The translations under genes were made by a program, and so were the position numbers. The notes below the pieces were generated by a model that saw only the letters and a list, made by a program, of their open reading frames with translations, did no database searches and had not been told where the DNA came from. From Candidatus Pacearchaeota archaeon (lineage in GTDB: Archaea; Nanobdellota; Nanobdellia; Pacearchaeales; GW2011-AR1), in contig JAGLLG010000065.1 in assembly GCA_023140635.1 (NCBI GenBank), positions 1 through 5,389 of the forward strand: DNA of 5,389 nt. The letters are read 5' to 3'. Shown here in pieces: positions 1 through 5,097 of this stretch. The first letter of the stretch is position 1; every line of letters begins with the position of its first letter.

Positions 1-1497
1 GGTGAAGACACAACGCCGTCGGAGGAATGGCTCCTCGAGCAGTCCCGAACACCAACCGACTTGATATGGTATTTAGAACAAGATTCTAACGAGGCTGTCG
101 AATGTCACATCGGATACGATTCTAGCGATTATTCTATAAATATTGGAGAAAATAAAAAAATTGATGTGGATGCAGGTTCGTGTTTAACGAGGGCACATTC
201 TAATTTTTGGCTAGAAGTTGCTTCGGAATGCTACAACAAAGATTTTATTATTGAATGTGATAAGGATTTCATTGCAACATTGTTATATAAAAATAAAAAT
301 TCTCCAATAATATATTCCTTGGAAGGAACTGATTCATCTCCTGCATTTAGTTCAATAGAATTAAAAGTAACTTCAAAATGTTTCGGAACATCTTCTTGTG
401 AATATGAATCTACGGCGTGGGCAACTTTGGCACTATTGAAGACTGGACACAACATCGAAGAATATATCCCTTATATCATTGCAATGGCTGCTAGCAATGA
501 GCAATACCTTCCAGATGCTTTCGCCTATATGGCAACAAATTATGATTATTATGCAACAGAGCTTATTAGTGATCAGAAACTAGGAAATTATTGGGAAGCG
601 AAAAACTCGGCTTACAATAGATATTACGATACAGCATTAGCATTAATCGCAGTAGGAAGTTCATCCTCAGAAAAAGTAAAAGATTCGAAAGATTGGCTTT
701 TATTTTCTCAGGGTTCCAACGGTTGCTGGAAAAATTCGATACTCGAAACGGCGATAGTTTTATGGGCTCTTGAAGGTCGGGCCGGGAGGAGTTCTGGCGG
801 AAGTGGAAGCGGGGTGACTTATTGTTCGGAAGCAGGATACTTTTGCATCCCTTCAAAAGACTGCCCTCCTTCTGAAGATGTTGGAAATAATTATTTCTGT
901 TCATCATTGTCAGATACCTGTTGCATGACTGAAAATCTTCAGAGTTGTTCTGCATACGGTGGAAAAGAATGTCCTTCTGAAGAAGTCTGTCTTGGAAATG
1001 AGCGACGAGCAACTGACACAGATAGTTGTTGTACTGGAGAATGCGCTGAGAAGAGCGAAGAAACTGAATGTGAATCTATGTATTATAGTTGCCGAGACTC
1101 CTGCTCAGAAAGTCAAGAAGTTGTATCTGTTTATTCATGTGATGGATTTCAAGTTTGTTGTAAAACAAAGACTTCTGGAGAATCTGGAGGTGGAACTTGG
1201 TGGATTTGGGTTTTAACCATCTTGATCTTTATAGTCTTAGGAGCAATAGGGTATGTCTATAGAGAGAAACTAAAACTTCTATGGTTCAAACTCAAGACAA
1301 AATTTAAAAAAGATAAAGGAAGGGGTGGGAATGTATCTCCGCAAGGACCAAGACCTGGAATGCCTCCGCGACCTGGTTTTCCTCCAATAAGAAGGATGCC
1401 TGTAAGAGCTCCTCCTCGGGTGAGACCTCGACCTTATAACCGGGGAGACAAAGCGATGTCGGATACGTTCAAAAAACTTAAAGAGATGTCCGGGTAA
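1..1497 (+). CDS. Membrane-anchored surface protein with alpha/alpha-toroid (prenyltransferase/squalene-cyclase-like) domain and three six-Cys modules, 5' partial
   Basis: The frame is open to base 1, so the N-terminus, with any signal peptide, lies outside; the TTG at 61 is probably internal. Counting codons from base 1, residues up to about 258 look like the end of a toroid of paired helices: WLLEQ at 10-14, ESTAWATLALL at 137-147, YDTALALIAVG at 209-219, and DWLLFSQGSNGCW followed by ETAIVLWALEG at 231-259. This pattern is typical of terpenoid-cyclase/prenyltransferase and alpha-2-macroglobulin-type toroids; no DCDDTA or QxxDxSW-like active site and no CGEQ thioester motif is visible, so a binding or structural role is more likely than catalysis. 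A Gly/Ser linker leads to 18 cysteines in three groups of six (275-387), a membrane helix (about 400-420), then a Lys-rich stretch and a Pro/Arg-rich tail. The positive-inside rule places the tail in the cytoplasm and the rest outside. The next gene starts 31 bp downstream and shares the Cys module. Exact function unknown. Confidence 0.85.
   Translation, partial: GEDTTPSEEWLLEQSRTPTDLIWYLEQDSNEAVECHIGYDSSDYSINIGENKKIDVDAGSCLTRAHSNFWLEVASECYNKDFIIECDKDFIATLLYKNKNSPIIYSLEGTDSSPAFSSIELKVTSKCFGTSSCEYESTAWATLALLKTGHNIEEYIPYIIAMAASNEQYLPDAFAYMATNYDYYATELISDQKLGNYWEAKNSAYNRYYDTALALIAVGSSSSEKVKDSKDWLLFSQGSNGCWKNSILETAIVLWALEGRAGRSSGGSGSGVTYCSEAGYFCIPSKDCPPSEDVGNNYFCSSLSDTCCMTENLQSCSAYGGKECPSEEVCLGNERRATDTDSCCTGECAEKSEETECESMYYSCRDSCSESQEVVSVYSCDGFQVCCKTKTSGESGGGTWWIWVLTILIFIVLGAIGYVYREKLKLLWFKLKTKFKKDKGRGGNVSPQGPRPGMPPRPGFPPIRRMPVRAPPRVRPRPYNRGDKAMSDTFKKLKEMSG
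823..1161 (+). repeat. Three tandem six-cysteine modules (protein-level repeat)
   Basis: Eighteen cysteines fall into three groups of six. Module 1 (823-924) reads C-x6-C-x5-C-x11-C-x6-CC. Module 2 (946-1044) reads C-x3-GG-x2-C-x5-C-x12-CC-x-G-x-C. Module 3 (1069-1161) reads C-x6-C-x3-C-x11-C-x5-CC. Modules 1 and 3 are one type, and module 2 is a variant that has lost the cysteine before CC and gained one after it. Even cysteine numbers outside the membrane suggest three disulfides per module, as in small knottin-like folds. The pairing is inferred. Confidence 0.8.
1198..1260 (+). other. C-terminal membrane helix and start of basic cytoplasmic tail
   Basis: About 21 hydrophobic residues, beginning WWIWVLTILIF and ending near GAIGYVY, follow a Gly-rich spacer. 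They are followed directly by REKLKLLWFKLKTKFKKDK, which is strongly positive. This is a single C-terminal stop-transfer anchor with the toroid and cysteine modules outside. The tail after it, to 1494, holds many PxP and RP pairs and may contact a cytoplasmic partner or an acidic polymer; that is a guess. Confidence 0.85.
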
Positions 1498-1507
1498 GAT
1501 TTATTAA
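1494..1507 (+). promoter_or_regulatory. BRE/TATA promoter of the 1529 gene, leaderless
   Basis: TTTATTAA at 1500-1507 is centred about 25 nt before the ATG at 1529 and is preceded by the purine-rich GTAAGA at 1494-1499, which overlaps the stop codon of the preceding gene. No Shine-Dalgarno sequence lies before the ATG. The spacing matches an archaeal promoter whose transcript starts at or next to the start codon. The downstream gene may therefore be transcribed both on its own and by read-through. Confidence 0.5.
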
Positions 1508-1528
1508 TCATTCAATCTTAATCAAATT

Positions 1529-2809
1529 ATGAAAAGAGGTTCAACAATTTTTTTGTTTATTTTTCTAATTTCCTTAGCATCAGCCGCCCCAATATTATTA
1601 CTTCAACACAACGAAATACAACCTGGTGAGACCATTTTTGCAACGATCACCACGGTTGGAGAATTCACAAAAGAGATTACTTCATTAGACATAAAATTCT
1701 TTGAAGGTCGAAAAGAAGTTTTTTTTGAGTCGAATATAGTATTTTATAATGATACATTTTATCTCTATACATATACAACGCGGGAGGGAAATTTCACACT
1801 AAAGATCTCTAATATTCTATATAAAGAATCTGACGAACTTCAATCAATAACTCTAGAACAACTAATTACAATAAAAAACGATTTCATCATCGATGAAGAA
1901 ACAAATGAAACAAGGACTGAAATTCTTTCGATCAAACCAGGCTTCATAAGAATAACAGACGAGCCTAAATTAAAATTTATCAATAAGGGAAATTCTATAT
2001 TAAATTTCACTTATTTGGAAAATGAAACTTCTCTTCAACAGCAAGAATCTATGGAAATCGAAATCCAACAAGAAGAAACATTTTCTAACTTAAAAGTCTC
2101 AACTTACAAAGATTTTTTAGTTCCTATAATGCGTCCAGCACCTGAAGATATAATCATTCCAAGAGTAGAACATGATTTAAAACACAGTCCAGATTTATTG
2201 TTAGTTGAACTCTTAACGGAAGAAAAGTTAAGTTCCGTAATAACTTTATTTAATTTCGGAGATGAGAATATTACAAATATAAAATTCAATTCAGATATTT
2301 CTTTTTTAAAGATTAAGGAGGTGGAAGAATTAGAAGCTAGAGAGGTCTATAATCTCTCTCTAACTTTCTCCCCAAAAAATCCAGGACATGTTCAAGGAAA
2401 AATTAATATTACATACACTCAATATGGGCAAGAGAAAAATCTATCAATTCCGTTGAGTCTTTTTATCCTTCCTGCGGGAAGCACTGAGGAAGATTTCAAA
2501 ATTTCCGACGAAACTTGTGAAGACAAAGGTGGATCTGTTTGCACATCAGGGGAAGATTGTGAAGGTGCGGCAACTTTTACAAAGGGTGGAGATTATTGTT
2601 GTTTAGGGATTTGTGTTACAACCGAAAAAAACGAAGACGCAGGATTTGGTTGGCTTATTGGACTAGTCCTTTTAGCATTCTTAGGGTTTGGAGGCTACTA
2701 TCTTTATACAAAACAAAAAAAGATTGTTCCAAAAAAATCTGACGAACAATTAAAAGAGTCTTCGGAGAAATATTCTAAAAGACTTTCGGGGGGATTACAG
2801 AGAAGTTGA
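1529..2809 (+). CDS. Secreted, C-terminally anchored beta-rich glycoprotein with one six-Cys module
   Basis: 426 residues. Residues 1-20 form a Sec signal peptide (MKRG, hydrophobic core, LASAA). The ectodomain (about 21-325) is rich in alternating hydrophobic/polar strands and looks like two or more Ig- or CARDB-like beta-sandwich domains; the stretch at 221-312, with a LSLTFSPKNPG turn, is the clearest. Nine N-x-S/T sequons occur (N74, N88, N126, N159, N165, N247, N275, N293, N304), all in the ectodomain. C330, C338, C344, C357, C358 and C362 form a six-Cys module matching module 2 of the upstream protein. A membrane helix (373-392) and a basic 34-residue tail follow. The start is chosen from the signal peptide and the TATA box 25 nt upstream. 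It probably works at the cell surface, perhaps with the upstream toroid protein. It abuts the convergent 2810 gene with no gap. No enzymatic motif is seen. Confidence 0.85.
   Translation: MKRGSTIFLFIFLISLASAAPILLLQHNEIQPGETIFATITTVGEFTKEITSLDIKFFEGRKEVFFESNIVFYNDTFYLYTYTTREGNFTLKISNILYKESDELQSITLEQLITIKNDFIIDEETNETRTEILSIKPGFIRITDEPKLKFINKGNSILNFTYLENETSLQQQESMEIEIQQEETFSNLKVSTYKDFLVPIMRPAPEDIIIPRVEHDLKHSPDLLLVELLTEEKLSSVITLFNFGDENITNIKFNSDISFLKIKEVEELEAREVYNLSLTFSPKNPGHVQGKINITYTQYGQEKNLSIPLSLFILPAGSTEEDFKISDETCEDKGGSVCTSGEDCEGAATFTKGGDYCCLGICVTTEKNEDAGFGWLIGLVLLAFLGFGGYYLYTKQKKIVPKKSDEQLKESSEKYSKRLSGGLQRS
2516..2614 (+). repeat. Single six-cysteine module shared with the upstream protein
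   Basis: The spacing is C-x3-GG-x2-C-x5-C-x12-CC-x-G-x-C, identical in every interval to the module encoded at 946-1044 of the preceding gene. Most residues between the cysteines differ, so this is conserved architecture and not a recent copy. In both proteins it lies on the outer side of the membrane anchor. Confidence 0.85.
2715..2737 (-). terminator. Oligo-T terminator for the minus-strand 2810 gene, inside the convergent CDS
   Basis: Two A7 runs on the plus strand (2715-2721 and 2731-2737) read as T7 tracts on the minus strand, about 70-95 nt beyond the stop codon of the 2810-3313 gene. Archaeal RNA polymerase terminates at oligo-T tracts without a hairpin. The tracts are AAA-rich Lys codons in the tail of the plus-strand gene. 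Position and sequence are seen; function is inferred. Confidence 0.4.
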
Positions 2810-3313
2810 TTATTTCTTTTTCTTCTTTTTAGAAGTGGTTTTTTTCTTTTTGATGACTTTCTTTTCTTTTTCTATCAAGGCCTCTTGTGCTATTTTTAAC
2901 TGCGCTCCCATTTGTTGAAGTTTTCCTCCAGCCATCTTCATAACATCGTCATAACGATGAAGCCTTCCAGAAATATTATTCAGCAAATTCGTCGCTTCGT
3001 TCATATCAAGGGTCACTTGCGAGGGTTCGATGACTTCAACTGAGGAGGGCATAAAATCGAACATCGTTTCACTTAATCTTGCAAAACTTTCAGTTTCAAA
3101 ATCAGCTTCGGCAAAGCAAGTAAACATTATACCCTCGGAAGGAGTTCCTTGCGGACCTGAAGAATTTTCAATCTCTTTTGGCTCACTAATCTTTATCGAA
3201 TGAACTTCAATATCGTTAACGTCATTAAGAACCCCTACATGCTTTGCTAAAGAATCTTTCACATGTTCTGCGGGTCTCCCAGCCATTTCAACAATCATAA
3301 TTGCTCTTACCAT
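2810..3313 (-). CDS. Uncharacterised cytoplasmic protein with poly-lysine C-terminal tail
   Basis: 167 residues, no signal peptide or membrane segment. Residues 1-10 (MVRAIMIVEM) look like a beta strand, followed by a helix (14-27), a strand around IEVHSIKI (35-42), a polar loop rich in Ser/Gly/Pro, a strand IMFTCFAEADF (62-72), a helix (75-87) and a strand SVEVIEPSQV (91-100). This order suggests a small alpha/beta sandwich of the ferredoxin-like or ACT-like kind; it is inferred by eye. Residues 103-149 form a long helical region, probably coiled coil. The last 17 residues are mostly Lys, which suggests contact with RNA, DNA or ribosomes. The gene has its own TATA box 25 nt before the ATG, ends directly against the stop of the convergent gene, and starts 30 bp after the HhH gene. 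I recall similar lysine-tailed proteins in DPANN archaea but know no function. Confidence 0.8.
   Translation of the reverse strand: MVRAIMIVEMAGRPAEHVKDSLAKHVGVLNDVNDIEVHSIKISEPKEIENSSGPQGTPSEGIMFTCFAEADFETESFARLSETMFDFMPSSVEVIEPSQVTLDMNEATNLLNNISGRLHRYDDVMKMAGGKLQQMGAQLKIAQEALIEKEKKVIKKKKTTSKKKKKK
2817..2871 (+). terminator. Oligo-T terminator cluster for the 1529 gene, inside the convergent CDS
   Basis: Starting 8 nt after the TGA, the plus strand carries T5 (2817-2821), T5 (2826-2830), T7 (2839-2845), T5 (2847-2851) and T5 (2867-2871). These are the reverse complement of the Lys codons at the 3' end of the minus-strand gene. Clustered T tracts right after a stop codon are the usual archaeal terminator. 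Confidence 0.55.
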
Positions 3314-3332
3314 ATTGGGTTGAACAGAATAT

Positions 3333-3348
3333 CTTTTTTAAACCTACT
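3333..3348 (-). promoter_or_regulatory. BRE/TATA promoter of the 2810-3313 gene, leaderless
   Basis: On the minus strand AGTAGG is followed by TTTAAAAAAG (3342-3333), centred about 25 nt before the ATG at 3313. There is no Shine-Dalgarno motif. The element overlaps the stop codon of the upstream HhH gene (3344-3346), so this gene is probably transcribed separately despite the 30 bp gap. Confidence 0.55.
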
Positions 3349-3832
3349 TATCAAAAATCATGACGACAATAACAAAAATTAAGAATATGGAAAAAGCATA
3401 GGGAGTGTATTTCAAAATTTTAGAGTTTTTGGATTCATAAACAACTTCCCCAGAATTCTCGACGGCACCATTCAATACGATTTTTTCTTTTTGGGGAATT
3501 AGGACGATGACGTCTTTCTTTTTTTCGATGGTCTCCAGGGGTTCTTTAGCAATTTCTTCAACTTCAACCGCTTCACCGTCGACACAAGCAATGTCTTGTA
3601 ATTTAATCTTCTCAAGAGTTTTTTCTCCAATTCCACTAATTCTAATTAAGTCTTCAACAGATTCAAAAGGTCTGTCTTCAATAATCCTTCCAGCATAAAC
3701 AGGTCCAATTCCGTTTAACTTTTCCAACTCCTCTGTCGAAGCTGAATTGATATCAACTTGATTGCCCTGACAGTCTGCACTTACAATGGAAATGAAATTT
3801 AATATTAGCAAAAATAAAATAAAATATTTCAT
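3344..3832 (-). CDS. ComEA-like helix-hairpin-helix protein, secreted and C-terminally anchored
   Basis: 162 residues. Residues 1-19 form a signal peptide with likely cleavage after SIVSA. Residues 26-79 hold a double helix-hairpin-helix domain of the ComEA type: VDINSAS, then hairpin LNGIGPVYAGRI (39-50) and hairpin ISGIGEKTLEKI (65-76), both with the GIG turn that contacts the DNA backbone. C21 and C83 flank the domain and may form a disulfide. A probably beta-rich or extended spacer (84-140) leads to a C-terminal membrane helix (143-160) with only two residues after it. The DNA-binding domain is therefore predicted outside the membrane. Bacterial ComEA usually has its anchor at the N-terminus, so the order is reversed. 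Its ATG overlaps the TGA of the nuclease-like gene by four bases, indicating translational coupling. A role in DNA uptake or surface DNA binding is inference. Confidence 0.85.
   Translation of the reverse strand: MKYFILFLLILNFISIVSADCQGNQVDINSASTEELEKLNGIGPVYAGRIIEDRPFESVEDLIRISGIGEKTLEKIKLQDIACVDGEAVEVEEIAKEPLETIEKKKDVIVLIPQKEKIVLNGAVENSGEVVYESKNSKILKYTPYAFSIFLIFVIVVMIFDK
3829..3832 (-). promoter_or_regulatory. ATGA stop/start overlap coupling the nuclease-like and HhH genes
   Basis: The minus strand reads ATGA at 3832-3829. ATG starts the HhH gene and TGA ends the nuclease-like gene. The second gene lacks a promoter-like box at the spacing seen for the other genes, so termination-reinitiation on a shared mRNA is the likely mode of expression. 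Confidence 0.75.
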
Positions 3833-4329
3833 CGTATTCTCTTTAGGATCTCCTTAACGTTTGAATACTCCACCCGAATCCGATTTTTTTCTTTCACCTT
3901 TCGAGCAATCCAAATCTTATTAAAAATTTTGTTTTCGAGATACCACTGACACTTTTTCTTTTCAATTATACTCAATAATCCATTCATCTTAACCTCTACA
4001 CCAATAATTTCATATCTTCCTTCGTCCATTTTCTGAAACGCAATAAAATCTGGAAATCCAGTCCCAATAGTCATTACCTTAGAAAACGGATTAAACTTCC
4101 TCTTAGCAGGAATCAGTTTCTCTCCTTCCAAATCAATGTTATTAGACCATTTATCGACAGTCCAACCCTTCTCCTCTAAATCCTTCCTGGCTCTTAACTC
4201 GAACTGTCCTCCTTGTGCTCGACTTTTCGACCCTCGCTTAATCGCTGATTTTTTCTTTAAAACGACGTTTCCTTCTTCATTCACACTCGCCTTATATTCA
4301 ACTTCCCTATCAGGACTTTGGAGTTCCAT
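3829..4329 (-). CDS. PD-(D/E)XK nuclease-like protein (VRR-NUC/Holliday-resolvase-like)
   Basis: 166 residues, no signal peptide, probably cytoplasmic. The expected core elements of a PD-(D/E)XK nuclease occur in order: a helix with E44 in GGQFELRARKDLEEKGW (40-56), GFPDFIAF with P93-D94 (91-98), and GVEVK with E112 and K114 (110-114), followed by a helix with Lys/Gln (124-132) and a hydrophobic strand KIWIARK (138-144). The layout resembles VRR-NUC and archaeal Hjc-type resolvases. The basic N-terminal part around KKKSAIKRGSKSR may bind DNA. All catalytic residues appear intact. The start is supported by a TATA box 26 nt upstream, with no Shine-Dalgarno motif. The TGA overlaps the ATG of the ComEA-like gene. 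Substrate (junctions, recombination or incoming DNA) cannot be told from sequence. Confidence 0.75.
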   Translation of the reverse strand: MELQSPDREVEYKASVNEEGNVVLKKKSAIKRGSKSRAQGGQFELRARKDLEEKGWTVDKWSNNIDLEGEKLIPAKRKFNPFSKVMTIGTGFPDFIAFQKMDEGRYEIIGVEVKMNGLLSIIEKKKCQWYLENKIFNKIWIARKVKEKNRIRVEYSNVKEILKRIR

Positions 4330-4350
4330 GAGGTATCAAATATTTTGAGA

Positions 4351-4365
4351 ATTATAAAACTTTAT
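4351..4365 (-). promoter_or_regulatory. BRE/TATA promoter of the nuclease/HhH operon, leaderless
   Basis: On the minus strand ATAAAG (4365-4360) precedes TTTTATAAT (4359-4351), centred 26 nt before the ATG at 4329. No Shine-Dalgarno sequence is present. This would drive the two-gene operon 4329-3344. Confidence 0.6.
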
Positions 4366-4389
4366 ATGTTGGAGTTTACCTTGAAATAA

Positions 4390-5019
4390 TTATTCTTCTG
4401 CAGGTTCAGTTGCTAAAAAAGCCCACCAAGGTTTCTTCACCCCAATAACCTCACCAGTCTCAGCATCTACTTGTGCCTGAACTTGCATCCTTGCGTTAAA
4501 TAATCCTAAAACTTTTGATTGTCTTTGAGTATTCACTTCATAAGCTAATTTTGCTTGGTTTCCTTGTCCAACTTCCTTTAGCTCAATATTACATCCATCT
4601 TCTTCAACACAGTTTTTTATTCTCAATCTTTGCAATGCTGTTTCTGATGCCTTATCTGGCATAACTTTGATTTCTGCATTTTTTCCATTACTTAGTTTAG
4701 TCTCTAATACTGTTTTATTTTGAACTTGTTTTTGGGTCATATTAAGGCTACAATCTGCACCAACACCTCCAACCTCTAATCTCATCTGATTATTAGATTG
4801 TTGTTGAATCTTTATTTGTTGTCCACTTGCTCCAACATAATTTCCAGACATAATTTTCTGTTGATTTTGTAGAGTAGTTTCTAACCCTTGGCCAGTTCCT
4901 TGTCCAGCTTCTTTAATCTCAGAGTCAGCTATCCCCGTTCCCGCCTCGTGAACACCCTCTGCAATGACTAATCCCATCATAAACATTCCAAACAATAAAC
5001 ACAATATCACTTTTCTCAT
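4390..5019 (-). CDS. Secreted protein of unknown function with PepSY-like C-terminal motif
   Basis: 209 residues. Residues 1-20 form a signal peptide (MRK, hydrophobic core, LVIA). Next comes a Gly/Gln/Glu-rich linker with repeated EAG-TG elements (25-46). The central part (about 58-165) is predicted beta-rich, with strands such as QQIKIQQQ, MRLEVGG and AEIKVM, and carries C90, C137 and C143 and two sequons (N93, N101). Near the C-terminus RMQVQAQVDAETGEVIGV (177-194) matches the strand-turn-strand of PepSY-type domains (VDAxTGEVI), followed by KKPWWAFLA. No second membrane segment is seen, so the protein is either released or held at the surface by partners. The promoter is the TATA box 25 nt before the ATG. 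I recall homologous proteins in Woesearchaeota and relatives, but none of known function; PepSY domains often act as inhibitors or binding modules. Confidence 0.8.
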   Translation of the reverse strand: MRKVILCLLFGMFMMGLVIAEGVHEAGTGIADSEIKEAGQGTGQGLETTLQNQQKIMSGNYVGASGQQIKIQQQSNNQMRLEVGGVGADCSLNMTQKQVQNKTVLETKLSNGKNAEIKVMPDKASETALQRLRIKNCVEEDGCNIELKEVGQGNQAKLAYEVNTQRQSKVLGLFNARMQVQAQVDAETGEVIGVKKPWWAFLATEPAEE

Positions 5020-5041
5020 AATATTAATTAATATTTAAACT

Positions 5042-5055
5042 ATTTAAATGCTTTG
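5042..5055 (-). promoter_or_regulatory. BRE/TATA promoter of the 4390-5019 gene, leaderless
   Basis: On the minus strand CAAAGC (5055-5050) precedes ATTTAAAT (5049-5042), centred about 26 nt before the ATG at 5019. A second AT-rich box, GTTTAAATAT, at 5040-5031 is too close to the ATG to fit. No Shine-Dalgarno motif is present. Confidence 0.55.
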
Positions 5056-5070
5056 TGGACTTTAAGTCCA
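5056..5070 (-). promoter_or_regulatory. Perfect inverted repeat TGGACTT-T-AAGTCCA, possible operator
   Basis: Two perfect 7-bp arms (5056-5062 and 5064-5070) surround one base. The site directly adjoins the BRE-like element of the 4390-5019 promoter, about 37-51 nt upstream of its ATG. The one-base centre suits a dimeric regulator better than an RNA hairpin, and a position just upstream of BRE/TATA is typical of archaeal activator sites. Function is inferred. Confidence 0.45.
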
Positions 5071-5080
5071 TTTGTAAATT

Positions 5081-5090
5081 AAAAAAATAA
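5081..5090 (-). terminator. Oligo-T terminator of the 5098 gene
   Basis: The minus strand reads TTATTTTTTT starting 8 nt after the TAA at 5098. A T7 tract close behind a stop codon is a typical archaeal terminator. It separates this gene from the promoter of the next. Confidence 0.55.
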
Positions 5091-5097
5091 GATTTCT

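Noticed and set aside
61..63. TTG as the start codon of the first gene
   Set aside because: The frame is open upstream to base 1, the upstream codons (WLLEQ and the following TPTDL) fit the toroid pattern, and no signal peptide follows the TTG although the protein is clearly exported.
1..780. Functional squalene or terpene cyclase
   Set aside because: Only the helical toroid pattern is seen; the acidic DxDD motif and repeated QW motifs are not, and the domain sits outside the membrane on an anchored protein.
566..1012. Minus-strand open frame of 148 codons
   Set aside because: It is antisense to a well-supported coding region with toroid and Cys modules, and its translation shows no domain or signal.
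959..1216. Plus-strand open frame of 85 codons
   Set aside because: It is a +1-frame shadow of the Cys-module region; no promoter-like box or recognisable domain.
2810..2868. Poly-lysine tail as a frameshift artefact
   Set aside because: The frame ends in a normal stop exactly at the neighbouring stop codon, and both AAA and AAG codons are used, which argues against simple homopolymer slippage.
3507..3698. Open frames antisense to the HhH gene and, at 4136-4348, to the nuclease-like gene
   Set aside because: Low-complexity Ser/Phe-rich translations are typical of the complement of Glu/Lys-rich coding sequence.
3344..3832. HhH protein as a lipoprotein
   Set aside because: The residue before C21 is Asp and the context SADC does not fit a lipobox; a clear C-terminal membrane helix supplies the anchor.
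5056..5070. Palindrome as a hairpin terminator of the 5098 gene
   Set aside because: The centre is a single base, and a T7 tract closer to the stop codon already explains termination; no T run follows the palindrome in the minus direction.
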